64,000 bases of DNA from Synechococcus sp. MEDNS5. GTDB taxonomy: Bacteria > Cyanobacteriota > Cyanobacteriia > PCC-6307 > Cyanobiaceae. The position numbers and the translations under genes were made by a program. Under the pieces are notes generated by a model. The model searched no databases. It was not told the origin of the DNA and saw only the letters and a list, made by a program, of their open reading frames with translations. The stretch spans positions 124,001-188,000 of the forward strand of contig NZ_CP047952.1 of the NCBI RefSeq assembly GCF_014279875.1, given 5' to 3'. Of the stretch, positions 11,728-20,636 are shown in pieces (the first letter of the stretch is position 1; every line of letters starts with the position of its first letter).

Positions 11728-13180
11728 GGGCGACCCTGGCCGACGCGTCGCTGCGGCCATATACGTCATCGAAGCGCACGATGTCGTCTTCGCCCAGATA
11801 TTCACCGCTTTGGACTTCGATGAGCTCCACGGCAATTCGCCCAGGGTTGCTCAGGCGGTGGCGGCACCCCATGGGGATGTAAGTGCTCTGGTTTTCGCCA
11901 ACGAGTTGCTTCTCTCCGTCACGCTCCACGAGGGCAGTGCCGCGGACGACGACCCAGTGTTCTGCTCTGTGGTGATGCATCTGTAGCGAGAGGCTGGCGC
12001 CGGGCTTCACGGAGATGCGCTTCACCTGCCAGCGGCTGTCTTCCACCACGCCGGTGTAATGGCCCCAGGGTCGATAGATCTTGCGGTGGGCCTTGCCCTC
12101 CGGGCTGCCGTCCGCCTCCAGCTGCTTCACGATCGTCTTCACTTTCTGAGCTTGGCTGCGATCGGCGATCAACACGGCGTCGTCGGTTTCGACCACCACC
12201 AGGTTCTCCACGCCCAGGCCCACCACCAGGCGGTGTTCGCTGCGTAGATAACAGTTGCGGCTGCCCTCGCTGATCACGCGTCCGCGCAGCACGTTGCCGT
12301 CGTCATCGCGATCGGCGGTGTCCCACAGAGCACTCCAGCTGCCCACATCACTCCAGCCGGCGGCCAGGGGAAGCACGGTACCCAGCGCTGTTTGTTCCAT
12401 CACGGCAACATCGATGGCCACACTGGGGCACTTGGCGAAGGCTTCCCGCTCGAGGCGGAGGAAATCAAGATCGGCCACGTCCTGCTCCAGGGCGGCTCGG
12501 CAGCAGCTCACCACCTCCGGTACCAGACGCTCCAGTTCCGCCAGCATGGCGCTGGCCTTGAACAGAAACATGCCGCTGTTCCAGGTGAAGCGGCCGCTGG
12601 CAAGGAACTGCTCTGCCGTTGTGCGGTCGGGCTTCTCGACGAAGCGTGCGATCGGCACGGGGGTGAGGGCTCCGGGCTGCAGCGGTTCGGCCGCTTCGAT
12701 GTAGCCGTAGCCCGTTTCCGGTGCGGTGGGCACGATGCCGAAGGTCACCAGGCGCCCCGCTTCGGCAGCGCTGCGGCCTGCTTGGATGGCGGTGCGGAAG
12801 TGGGCGGCATCACGGATCACGTGGTCGGCGGCCAGCACCAGCAGCAATGGATCCTCACCGTGGGTCGTGGCTTGCAGAGCGGCCACCGCCACGGCGGGGG
12901 CCGTGTTGCGGCCCATGGGCTCCAGCAGGATTGCGCCAGGCTCCACGCCGATCTGGCGCATCTGCTCGGCCACGATGAAGCGGTGGTCGTCGTTGCAGAT
13001 CAACAGCGGCGCGCCGAGGGCTTCGATCCCCTCCAGGCGCTGCTGGGTCTGCTGCAGCAGGGTTTCGTCGCCGCTGCCCCCCAGGGGCCAGTACTGCTTG
13101 GGATAGCTGGCGCGGGAGAGGGGCCAGAGGCGCGTGCCGGTGCCGCCGCAGAGGATCACCGGAATCAGGGGGGTGGTCAC
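11714..13180 (-). CDS. manC: Mannose-1-phosphate guanylyltransferase / mannose-6-phosphate isomerase (ManC type)
   Basis: A 488-residue bifunctional-type enzyme. The N-terminal nucleotidyltransferase has ILCGGTGTRLWPLSRASYPK and FVEKPD, and LVLAADHVI is the nucleotide-binding strand. The C-terminal cupin domain (about residues 350-480) has RPWGHYTGVVEDSRWQVKRI and SLQMHHHRAEHWVVV with the metal-binding His/Glu residues. It makes GDP-mannose for surface polysaccharides. The start is GTG at 13180. It is convergent with glmS (14 nt overlap), and rimM lies upstream on the same strand about 67 nt away. Whether the isomerase half is active cannot be judged from sequence alone. Confidence 0.92.
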
Positions 13181-13247
13181 TGGGGGCGCGTGACGAAGTG
13201 GCGGTGATTGTCGCGCAGGTGCTCCGTTGCTGTCACCTGGGCGGGAT

Positions 13248-13796
13248 TCAGAGCTCGAGCAGACCTGGCGGTGGGGTAAGCAGTAGCCAGCCCTGCTCCA
13301 GATGCACTTCGGGCACGATCGCTTCCACGAACGGCACCATCAGCGTGCGTCCGTCAGGTCGCTCCAGCACCAGCAGGTCGTTGCCGCCGCTGATCAGATC
13401 CTTCACGGTGCCGATGGCCTCCCCATCGGTGCTCAACCGGGCTTCCAGGCCCACCAGATCCAGCAGGTGGAATTCCCCTTCTGCCAGCGCCGGCCGGTCA
13501 TCAGCCGGCACCAGCAGGGTCTGGCCCACCAACGCCTCTGCGGCGTCTCTGCTTTCAATTCCTGCAAAGCGCACCACAAACACGCTCTTGCCGGGCAGTT
13601 GCCGGCCACTTTTCAGCTCGATTTCTCTCGGTGCTTGGCCCCGCGCTTTGAGCCAGCGGGTGCCGGGCTCGGTGAATCGCTCCGGGAAGTCGCTTGCCGG
13701 GTTCACCCGCAGTTCGCCTTTCAGCCCCTGCACGGCCACCACCTTGCCCACGGGCAGCCAGTCGTCAGCAGTCATGGGAGCAGAAGCAGTCGACAC
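13248..13796 (-). CDS. rimM: Ribosome maturation factor RimM
   Basis: A 182-residue 30S assembly factor that binds ribosomal protein S19. It has the N-terminal RimM beta-barrel ([16 protein letters not shown], with [20 protein letters not shown]) and a C-terminal PRC-barrel ([42 protein letters not shown]). The first eight residues (MSTASAPM) may be untranslated, since a second ATG lies in frame. It is divergent from the ndhS-like gene, with fewer than 50 nt between starts. Confidence 0.93.
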   Translation of the reverse strand: MSTASAPMTADDWLPVGKVVAVQGLKGELRVNPASDFPERFTEPGTRWLKARGQAPREIELKSGRQLPGKSVFVVRFAGIESRDAAEALVGQTLLVPADDRPALAEGEFHLLDLVGLEARLSTDGEAIGTVKDLISGGNDLLVLERPDGRTLMVPFVEAIVPEVHLEQGWLLLTPPPGLLEL

Positions 13797-13843
13797 GTCA
13801 TCATCCTTCCGCGCAATACTGAATGCCTGACCGTTCTCACGCC

Positions 13844-14026
13844 ATGGCTTCCGCTGCTCCGATCCTTCCCGGCGCCACGGTGACGGTGGTAGATCAGCGT
13901 TCGATTTACAACGGCTACACCGGCTTTGTGCAGCGCATCAGTGGTGACCGGGCTGCCGTGCTCTTTGAAGGAGGCAACTGGGACAAGTTGGTGACGATGC
14001 GTCTGCGTGATCTCAGCGCCGACTGA
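13844..14026 (+). CDS. ndhS: NAD(P)H dehydrogenase-like complex subunit NdhS (SH3-like)
   Basis: A 60-residue protein with the core [11 protein letters not shown], followed by [10 protein letters not shown] and [18 protein letters not shown]. This matches the small cyanobacterial SH3-fold NdhS (DUF3252) family, the ferredoxin-docking subunit of photosynthetic NDH-1. The start is placed at the ATG at 13844; the ATG at 13823 would add seven residues not expected in the family. It ends 5 nt before the ion-channel gene, so the two may be cotranscribed. Identification is by recognised sequence pattern, not a search. Confidence 0.82.
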   Translation: MASAAPILPGATVTVVDQRSIYNGYTGFVQRISGDRAAVLFEGGNWDKLVTMRLRDLSAD

Positions 14027-14031
14027 CAGCT

Positions 14032-14853
14032 ATGGAGCTCGCCCTGCGCCAGCGGCTACGGCGGGTTGTGCTCGATTCCGACACCCGTGCGGGCCGGATC
14101 TACAACCTGATGATCTTCGGCACGATCCTGCTCAGCGTGGCTGGCTTGCTGGTGGAGCCCCATCCGATGCGGGTGGCCACACCGGGGGAGATTCCGGCCT
14201 GGGTGGCCGAACTGGAGCGGGGCTGCCTGCTGGTGTTCATGGCCGATTACCTGCTGCACCTCTGGGTCTCCCCGAAGCCGCTGGTCTATGCCCGCAGCTT
14301 TTTTGGGCTGATCGACCTTTCGGCGGTTCTGTTTTTCTTTGTGCCGCAAATCAGCAGTGGCCTGATTCTCTGGATTTTCAAATTCGGCCGGGTGCTGCGG
14401 GTGTTCAAGCTGCTGCGCTTCATGGATGAGGCCCAGCTGCTGGGCCGGGCGCTCAAGGCCAGTGCCCGCCGCATCGGCGTGTTCTTGTTTTTTGTGGTGA
14501 TGGCCCAGGTGGTGCTGGGCTATCTGATGGTGGTGTTTGAAAGCGGTCACCCCAACACCCAGTTCCAGACAGTGGGCCAGGGGGTGTATTGGGCGATCGT
14601 GACCATGACCACCGTGGGCTACGGCGATTTCGTGCCCCAGACCGTGCTCGGTCAGGTGCTGGCGGCCGTGGTGATGCTGCTCGGTTTCGGGATCATTGCC
14701 ATCCCCACCGGCATCGTCACCGTTGAAACGATGCAGCAGGTGCGCCAGGACCAGCGCGTCTGCACCCACTGCAGCCATCCTGATCACCGCCGCGAGGCGT
14801 CCCATTGCGATCGCTGCGGGGCGCCGTTGCCCGTTGCGGGTGGACAGTCCTAA
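14032..14853 (+). CDS. Six-TM voltage-gated-type potassium channel with C-terminal zinc-ribbon tail
   Basis: A 273-residue inner-membrane channel. Six hydrophobic helices are visible. The fourth (FKFGRVLRVFKLLRF) has the spaced basic residues of an S4-like sensor, though with fewer charges than classic Kv channels. The pore loop has the K+ filter in MTTVGYGDFVP (about 14605-14635), followed by the S6 helix VVMLLGFGIIAIPTGIV. After S6 is a short soluble tail with two Cys pairs (CTHCSHP and CDRCGAPL) that should bind zinc. It follows ndhS by 5 nt and overlaps the end of convergent rnc by 4 nt. Confidence 0.88.
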   Translation: MELALRQRLRRVVLDSDTRAGRIYNLMIFGTILLSVAGLLVEPHPMRVATPGEIPAWVAELERGCLLVFMADYLLHLWVSPKPLVYARSFFGLIDLSAVLFFFVPQISSGLILWIFKFGRVLRVFKLLRFMDEAQLLGRALKASARRIGVFLFFVVMAQVVLGYLMVVFESGHPNTQFQTVGQGVYWAIVTMTTVGYGDFVPQTVLGQVLAAVVMLLGFGIIAIPTGIVTVETMQQVRQDQRVCTHCSHPDHRREASHCDRCGAPLPVAGGQS

Positions 14854-15572
14854 GCACGATCTGCGCTGGATGCTTTGAGCTGCGCCATCAGGGCCTCCGC
14901 TGCCTGCTGTTCGGCCTCGCGCCGCGACCCGCCCCAGCCTGAGGACATTAAATTGGGCGGCAGCGTCACCGAGGCCTGAAAGCGTTTGGGGTCGCCATGG
15001 CGCTGGCTCACTTCGCTGCAGGTGTACTGGGGCAGACCCAGACCCTGGCCTTGGCTCCATTCCTGCAGGGCTGACTTGCTGTTGCCGCGATAGGGATCGG
15101 CGAGCACCGCCTCAGCACTCGTCTGCCAATGGGGCTTCAGCCAGGCTTGCACTGTTTGCAGCCCGGCAATCCGGTACACCGCACCGATCAGCGCTTCACT
15201 GAGCTCGGCGCGGATCGTGGCGGCCGCGGTGGGATCAGCGCTGGCCTTTGGGCCGATCCGCCACCACTGCGCGATTGTGATCGTCTCTCCCAGCTGCGCC
15301 AGCCAGCGATCACTCACCAGTTGGGCCCGCAGGCTGGAGCGTTCCCCCACCGGCATCTGGGGATAGGCCGCAGCGATGAATTCACTCGCTGCCAGGCGCA
15401 ACACCGCATCACCGAGAAACTCCAGCTGCTCGTGATGGGGATGCAGACCGCAGGAGGTGTGGGTGAGGGCTTCATTCAGGCAGTCGAGCTCTTCGCGCTG
15501 TAGCCGTTCAGGGTGGTTTCCCAGTTCGCTCCAGAGCGAATTCAGTTGTTGATCGCGGTTTGCTTCCTGCAT
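14850..15572 (-). CDS. rnc: Ribonuclease III
   Basis: A 240-residue double-strand-specific RNase. The catalytic domain has NEALTHTSCGLHPHHEQLEF and the signature LEFLGDAVLRLAASEF; later acidic metal ligands lie in RAELSEALIGAVY. The C-terminal dsRNA-binding domain is recognisable by SALQEWSQGQGLGLPQYTC, followed by GWGGSRREAEQQAAEALM. The start is taken at the ATG at 15572 (MQEANRDQQL). A further upstream start would read through rnpB sequence. rnpB lies 31 nt upstream on the same strand with no visible terminator between. The 3' end overlaps the convergent channel gene by 4 nt. Confidence 0.93.
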   Translation of the reverse strand: MQEANRDQQLNSLWSELGNHPERLQREELDCLNEALTHTSCGLHPHHEQLEFLGDAVLRLAASEFIAAAYPQMPVGERSSLRAQLVSDRWLAQLGETITIAQWWRIGPKASADPTAAATIRAELSEALIGAVYRIAGLQTVQAWLKPHWQTSAEAVLADPYRGNSKSALQEWSQGQGLGLPQYTCSEVSQRHGDPKRFQASVTLPPNLMSSGWGGSRREAEQQAAEALMAQLKASSADRA

Positions 15573-15603
15573 CACAGTGATGTTCCTGCGCCTTGAAAGG
15601 GGT

Positions 15604-15997
15604 GAAAGCAGGACATAAGCCGGGTTCTGTTCTCCCTTCCGCAAAAGGGGGGTGATCATCTATCTGGGATCGCCGTTGCCGACGACCTCGAGCGGCTCAC
15701 AAAGGCGGAACGGGGAAGATGGCCACCCGTCGTTCCTGGGCCTTGCTCCCGGCCGGGGTTTACCGAGCCAGCACCTCTCGATGCTGCTGGTGCGCTCTTA
15801 CCGCACCTTTGCACCCTTGCCTGTGCCAAAGGGATTGCTCCCATGGGGCCATCGGCGGTGTGTTTCTGTGGCACTCTCCTCACGGTCACCCGCACTGGGC
15901 GTTACCCAGCAAGCCTGGCCATCGGGGAGCCCGGACTTTCCTCAACCTCGCCTGCGCACGAAGCTCAGGGTTGGTCGCGATCACCTCGCCTGCTTTC
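15604..15997 (-). ncRNA. rnpB: RNase P RNA (bacterial type A)
   Basis: Read on the minus strand, the ends pair perfectly as helix P1 (GAAAGCAGG at the 5' end with CCTGCTTTC at the 3' end). Diagnostic conserved blocks are present: GAGGAAAGTCCGGGCTCCC near the 5' end and AGAACCCGGCTTAT near the 3' end (its complement lies at 15613-15626), with GGTAAACCCCGGCCGGGAG in the middle region. Length about 394 nt is normal. It is the catalytic RNA that matures the 5' ends of tRNAs. tRNA-Arg(CCU) begins on the opposite strand only about 20 nt beyond its 5' end, and rnc follows it downstream. Confidence 0.96.
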
Positions 15998-16019
15998 AAA
16001 CCCCATAATGAAGCGTGAT

Positions 16020-16093
<74 letters not shown>

Positions 16094-16188
16094 TGAGTGT
16101 GAACACTGGTGCCGGTAGTCACTACTACATTTAGTGGGGTGGCCAGACGGCACGCTCCCGCTAGCGTTGCTGCAACGAATCCGGATCC

Positions 16189-16512
16189 ATGACCCAGCTT
16201 CACGATCTGCGGTTAAGGCTTCTTGTTCAGCAGGAGAGCGAGCGCATCGCCGACTCCCAACCTGCTGACCTTGATCTCTCGGTGGTTCAGGCCCGTTGCC
16301 TCTGCTGGCTGGCCCTGCTCGCTGAGGCCCATGAGGATCAGGCCAGCGACGCTGAGCGCCGGGGTGACACGGAGCAGGCCATGGGCTGGTTTGCCGACTC
16401 CATGCGCTTGCGTGATGTGATCCAGGTGGTGACCTCCATTGAGATTCCTTTGCCAGGAGTTGTGGATGGTGATGACAGCGGGTTTTCCTCCGAACCACCA
16501 CTCGCCGCCTGA
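16189..16512 (+). CDS. Conserved-looking small hypothetical protein
   Basis: A 107-residue, mostly helical acidic protein with no membrane segment or signal peptide. The middle (ARCLCWLALLAEAHEDQAS and later AMGWFADSMRLRDVIQVV) reads like a small helical bundle. I do not recognise the family. Coding potential is supported by a plausible ATG, a full-length open frame, and its position between the tRNA and another same-strand gene. It may be cotranscribed with the 151-residue protein 37 nt downstream. Confidence 0.6.
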   Translation: MTQLHDLRLRLLVQQESERIADSQPADLDLSVVQARCLCWLALLAEAHEDQASDAERRGDTEQAMGWFADSMRLRDVIQVVTSIEIPLPGVVDGDDSGFSSEPPLAA

Positions 16513-16549
16513 TCAAGTGTCATGATGAGATCTGAGCTGTGGGTCGTCG

Positions 16550-17005
16550 GTGCCAGAAGAGCCCTGTCAATGCCCGGATTGTCAACGCTTCTACCGGGAG
16601 CATGACCGGCTGATCCGGGAGAATCCAACCCTGCGTCAACAACAGGAATTGAGCTGGGCTGCTCTCCAGTCGTTCCGCACCCTGTCGGGTCGGGTTCTTG
16701 AGGATCTCCAGAAGCAACATGGGCCGCGTAACAGCGACGGTCAGGTGCATGCCACCCCGGTGGGTGGTGTCGATGAACCCACTGATGCACTCCAGCAAGC
16801 CATGGCTGATCTGGAGAACATCAACGCCCACCTGTTCTCGATTGAGGCCTTGATGGAGCGCATTTTTGATGTGCGCGTACCGGAAGACATCGAGCAGAAA
16901 TTCCGTGAATTGGCTGGCGAGCTGGCCCCTGATCCTTTGAATGCCGATCGGCTGCGCCTGAACCGGCTGCTGCACCAAACCCCGGATCTACCCGACCGCG
17001 GCTGA
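16550..17005 (+). CDS. Hypothetical protein with N-terminal Cys cluster
   Basis: A 151-residue acidic, largely helical protein starting at GTG 16550. The first residues, PEEPCQCPDCQRFYREHD, contain three Cys residues that could form part of a metal site. The central segment is polar and long-helical, and the region ALQQAMADLENINAHLFSIE could form a coiled coil. I do not recognise the family. It overlaps the 3' end of convergent ackA by 18 nt. Confidence 0.6.
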   Translation: MPEEPCQCPDCQRFYREHDRLIRENPTLRQQQELSWAALQSFRTLSGRVLEDLQKQHGPRNSDGQVHATPVGGVDEPTDALQQAMADLENINAHLFSIEALMERIFDVRVPEDIEQKFRELAGELAPDPLNADRLRLNRLLHQTPDLPDRG

Positions 17006-18046
17006 GCGCCGGCAGAGTCGGGCGATCATGCCCTCCTCATCGGCTTGCACGATCACCATCTCCAGATTGGGCAGCCACGCCAAGGCTTCTTCAAGTTCCG
17101 ACCTCAATGCTTGGTCGTGTTCACCGATTCCTCCAGTGAGCGCCAGCACATCAACGCCCTGCAGGCTGGCGGCCATGGCGCCGATCAGCTGCAGCAATCG
17201 CTGCCGAAACACATCCAGCGCCAGCTGAGCCCCCTGGTGGCCTGCAGCCGCCTGCTCGCGGATGTCACGCATGTCCCCGCTCAGACCGGATAACCCCTTC
17301 AGGCCTGCTTGTTGTTGCAGCAGATCCGCCAGCTGGGCTGCGCCTATGCCTTCACGCATCAGTTCCAGCAGCAGGCCTGGATCCACGCTGCCGCAGCGGC
17401 TGGCCATCACCAGCCCCTCCAGCGGTGTGTAGCCCATGGTGGTGTCGATGCAGCGGCCGCCCTGGATCGCTGCCAAGGATGCCCCTGCCCCCAGGTGGGC
17501 GCTGATCAGACGCAGCTTTTTGGGATCTCGGCCCTGTTGCTGCCACTGGCCTGCCACGGTTTCGGCCACATGCTGGTGGTTGATGCCATGGAAGCCGAAG
17601 CGCCGGAATCCCCGCTGGCGCAACTCCGCTGGCAAGGCATAGGTGCTGGCCGCCGCCGGCAGGGTGCTGTGGAAGGCGGTATCAAAGCAGGCCCATTGGG
17701 GCAGGTCCGGTGCCCAGTCACGGGCCCAGGCCAGACCCTTCAGGGCAGGAGGATTGTGCAGCGGAGCGAGGGGCACCAGCTCCTGCAGAGTGGTTTCTAC
17801 CTGGTCATCAATGCGTGTGGGGGCGGTGAAGTGTTCGCCGCCATGCACCACCCGGTGGCCCACCAGGATGATGCTCTTGCGATAAGGCTCAAGCGCTGGC
17901 GCCAGCCATCTCTCCAGCACCTCTTCGAGGCTTTCGTCAGGTTGCAGACTGCGTCCGCCATGCCATGGAATGGCCCCGGTGGAGTCCACCAGGGCTGCCT
18001 TCAGGCTGGAGCTGCCGAGGTTGATGGTCAGCGCCAGGTCCTGCAT
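16988..18046 (-). CDS. ackA: Acetate kinase
   Basis: A 352-residue ASKHA-fold enzyme that converts acetyl phosphate and ADP to acetate and ATP. Motifs: LTINLGSSSLKAAL at the N-terminus, GHRVVHGGEHFTAP, FDTAFHSTLP, FGFHGINHQHVAE, SAHLGAGASLAAIQGG, DTTMGYTPLEGLVMASRCG and TGGIGEHDQALR. It is about 50 residues shorter than the usual roughly 400, but all these motifs are kept. It lies 10 nt downstream of glycogen phosphorylase and in the same direction as phosphoketolase, which makes its substrate acetyl phosphate. No phosphotransacetylase gene is seen nearby. Confidence 0.93.
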   Translation of the reverse strand: MQDLALTINLGSSSLKAALVDSTGAIPWHGGRSLQPDESLEEVLERWLAPALEPYRKSIILVGHRVVHGGEHFTAPTRIDDQVETTLQELVPLAPLHNPPALKGLAWARDWAPDLPQWACFDTAFHSTLPAAASTYALPAELRQRGFRRFGFHGINHQHVAETVAGQWQQQGRDPKKLRLISAHLGAGASLAAIQGGRCIDTTMGYTPLEGLVMASRCGSVDPGLLLELMREGIGAAQLADLLQQQAGLKGLSGLSGDMRDIREQAAAGHQGAQLALDVFRQRLLQLIGAMAASLQGVDVLALTGGIGEHDQALRSELEEALAWLPNLEMVIVQADEEGMIARLCRRSAAVG

Positions 18047-18056
18047 CCCTGGAGCC

Positions 18057-20579
18057 TCAACGCACGTCGCAGGTGATCTCCACCGGCATCGCCTCCACCT
18101 TCCAAATGTCGCGGCAGTAGTCGTGGATGGAGCGGTCGGAGGAGAAGAAGCCGCTGCGGGCTGAGTTCAGCAGGCTCATGCGGTTCCAGTGCATGCGATC
18201 GGTCCAAGCCAGGCTCACCGCATCCTGCGCCCGCAGGTAATCGGCGAAGTCGGCCATCACGAAGAAGGGATCGCTGCCTGTGAGGTTGTCGAGCAGCGGC
18301 CGGAACAGCTCGCTGTCGCCGTTGCTGAAGTGGCCGATCTCCACCAGGTGGATGGCTTCCGCCAACTCTGGGATCGACTGAATCACCTCCCAGGGGCGGT
18401 AGCCGCCCTGCTTAAGCGCCGCGATCTCCTCCACGGTCTTGCCGAACAGGAAGAAGTTCTCACCGCCAACCTGTTCGCGGATCTCCACATTGGCGCCATC
18501 GAGTGTGCCGATGGTGAGGGCTCCGTTCATGGCGAACTTCATGTTGCCGGTGCCCGACGCTTCCTTGCCGGCGGTGGAGATCTGCTCAGAGAGGTCAGAA
18601 GCGGGATACACCTGCTCGCCCAGCTTCACGTTGTAATCCGGCAGGAACACCACCCGCAGGCGGCCGTCCATGTCGGGATCGGCATTGATCGTTTCGGCGA
18701 TGCCGTTAATGAAGCGGATGATCAATTTGGCCATGTAGTAGCCAGGAGCGGCCTTGCCGCCAAAGATCACCGTGCGCGGGGCCATGCCATCCGCGCGGCC
18801 GTTCTTGATGCGCAGGTACTGGGTGATCACCTGCAGGGCATTGAGGTGCTGGCGCTTGTATTCGTGAATGCGCTTCACCTGCACGTCGAACAGGCTGGAG
18901 GGATCCACCAGCACGCCGGTGTTGCGGTGGATGTAGCCGGAGAGTTTGCGCTTCACCGAGAGCTTGGTGTTACCCCAGTGCTCAAGGAAGCCGTGGTCAT
19001 GCTGACGCTCCTCGATGCGGCGCAGCTGCTCCATGTCGGTGATCCAGCCCGGTCCCACATGCTCATCAAGCAGGGTGGCCAGCTCAGGGTTGGACAAGGC
19101 CACCCAGCGGCGCGGGGTGACGCCATTGGTCACGTTGGTGAACTTCTCTGGCCAAAGCGCCGCGAACTCGGGCATCAGCTGTTCACGCACCAGATCGGAG
19201 TGCAGCGCTGCCACCCCGTTCACGTGGTGAGCGCCGATGGTGGCCAGATGCGCCATGCGCACGGCCTTGCCGCCGTCTTCATCAATGATCGAAAGCTTGC
19301 GCTGGATGGCATCATTGCCCGGATAGCGCAGACGCACCTGCTGCAGGAAGCGGCGGTTGATCTCGTAGATCAGCTCCAGGTGCCGAGGAAGCAGGCTGCT
19401 GAACAGGTTCAGGTCCCACTTCTCCAGGGCTTCCGGCAGCAGGGTGTGGTTGGTGTACGCCACTGAGCGGGTGGTGATGTCCCAGGCCTTCTCCCACTCC
19501 AGGTGGCGGTCGTCGATCAGCAGGCGCATCAGCTCTGCCACGGCGATGGCGGGGTGGGTGTCGTTCAGCTGGACGGTCCAGTGCTCAGGGAAGTTCTCCA
19601 CGGACAGGCCGCGGCTGTCGAGGCTGCGCAGCATGTCCTGCAGGGAGCAGCTCACGAAGAAGTGCTGCTGCTTGAGGCGCAGGCGGCGTCCCTCATCGGT
19701 GCCGTCGTTGGGGTAGAGCACCTTGGAGAGGGTTTCGCTGCCCACCTTCTGTTCCACAGCGCCGTAGTAGTCGCCGATATTGAAGGCGTAGAAATCAAAG
19801 CTCTCCGTGGCATCCGCCCGCCAGAGGCGCAGGCGGTCGCAGGTGTTCACGCGGTAGCCCAGCACAGGCACGTCGTGGGGGACGCCGATGGCGTGTTCGG
19901 AGGGGATCCAGCGGGAGCGGTAGTTGCCCTTGTCATCGATGTAGCTCTCGGTGCGGCCGCCGAAGCCCACGAAGCAGGCCTGATCGGGTTGGGGCAGCTC
20001 CCAGGGCCAGCCGCCCTTAAGCCACTTGTCTGTGACCTCAACTTGCCAGCCGTCACGGATGAGCTGGTCGAAGATGCCGAATTCGTAGCGGATGCCATAG
20101 CCGGTGGCTGGGATTTCCAGGCTGGCCAGCGACTCCATGTAGCAAGCCGCCAGACGGCCCAGGCCGCCATTGCCCAGTCCGGGCTCTTCCTCGACCTCGA
20201 GGATCTGCTGCAGGGATTCAATGCCAAAGCGTTTGAGCGCTTCTTCGGCTTCCTTCTGAATACCCAGATTCAGCAGGTTGTTGGCCAGCTGTGGACCGAT
20301 CAGGAATTCAGCTGAGAGATAGGCCACCGTGCGCTGAGGCCTGGCGCGGATCGCTTCCTTGCTGGCGAGGAAGCGGGTCATCAAACGGTCGCGCACTGCG
20401 TAGCTCAGGGCCATGTAGAGGTCATGGCGGCTGGCGGAAGGAGCGAGTTTTCCCAGGGTGAAGAACAGGTGCTCGGTCATGCCGTCGAACACGGACTCGG
20501 CATCCAGGCCGGCACGTTCGGGGTCGGCATAACAGCCGGGGGTGGGCAGACGCAGATCGAGGGGCTGGGAGGAGCTCAT
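18057..20579 (-). CDS. glgP: Glycogen phosphorylase
   Basis: An 840-residue PLP enzyme (GT35) that releases glucose-1-phosphate from glycogen. Typical segments: AYLSAEFLIGPQLANNLLNL, EEEPGLGNGGLGRLAACY, GYGIRYEFGIFDQ, QLNDTHPAIAVAELMR, TNHTLLPEALEKW, TNGVTPRRWV, VKRIHEYKRQHLNAL and the PLP-lysine region EASGTGNMKFAMNGALTIGT. Full length. It sits between phosphoketolase (57 nt upstream) and acetate kinase (10 nt downstream), all on the minus strand. The arrangement suggests night-time or fermentative breakdown of glycogen to acetate with ATP gain. Confidence 0.96.
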   Translation of the reverse strand: MSSSQPLDLRLPTPGCYADPERAGLDAESVFDGMTEHLFFTLGKLAPSASRHDLYMALSYAVRDRLMTRFLASKEAIRARPQRTVAYLSAEFLIGPQLANNLLNLGIQKEAEEALKRFGIESLQQILEVEEEPGLGNGGLGRLAACYMESLASLEIPATGYGIRYEFGIFDQLIRDGWQVEVTDKWLKGGWPWELPQPDQACFVGFGGRTESYIDDKGNYRSRWIPSEHAIGVPHDVPVLGYRVNTCDRLRLWRADATESFDFYAFNIGDYYGAVEQKVGSETLSKVLYPNDGTDEGRRLRLKQQHFFVSCSLQDMLRSLDSRGLSVENFPEHWTVQLNDTHPAIAVAELMRLLIDDRHLEWEKAWDITTRSVAYTNHTLLPEALEKWDLNLFSSLLPRHLELIYEINRRFLQQVRLRYPGNDAIQRKLSIIDEDGGKAVRMAHLATIGAHHVNGVAALHSDLVREQLMPEFAALWPEKFTNVTNGVTPRRWVALSNPELATLLDEHVGPGWITDMEQLRRIEERQHDHGFLEHWGNTKLSVKRKLSGYIHRNTGVLVDPSSLFDVQVKRIHEYKRQHLNALQVITQYLRIKNGRADGMAPRTVIFGGKAAPGYYMAKLIIRFINGIAETINADPDMDGRLRVVFLPDYNVKLGEQVYPASDLSEQISTAGKEASGTGNMKFAMNGALTIGTLDGANVEIREQVGGENFFLFGKTVEEIAALKQGGYRPWEVIQSIPELAEAIHLVEIGHFSNGDSELFRPLLDNLTGSDPFFVMADFADYLRAQDAVSLAWTDRMHWNRMSLLNSARSGFFSSDRSIHDYCRDIWKVEAMPVEITCDVR

Positions 20580-20636
20580 GGGAGGTCGGGAAAGGGGGTG
20601 AAAACGTGGAATTGAGGTCTGGATCAGCGCTGTGGT

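Noticed and set aside
15573-15659. Upstream extension of rnc to 15659
   Set aside because: It would translate the 3' part of rnpB; the ATG at 15572 gives the usual RNase III N-terminal length.
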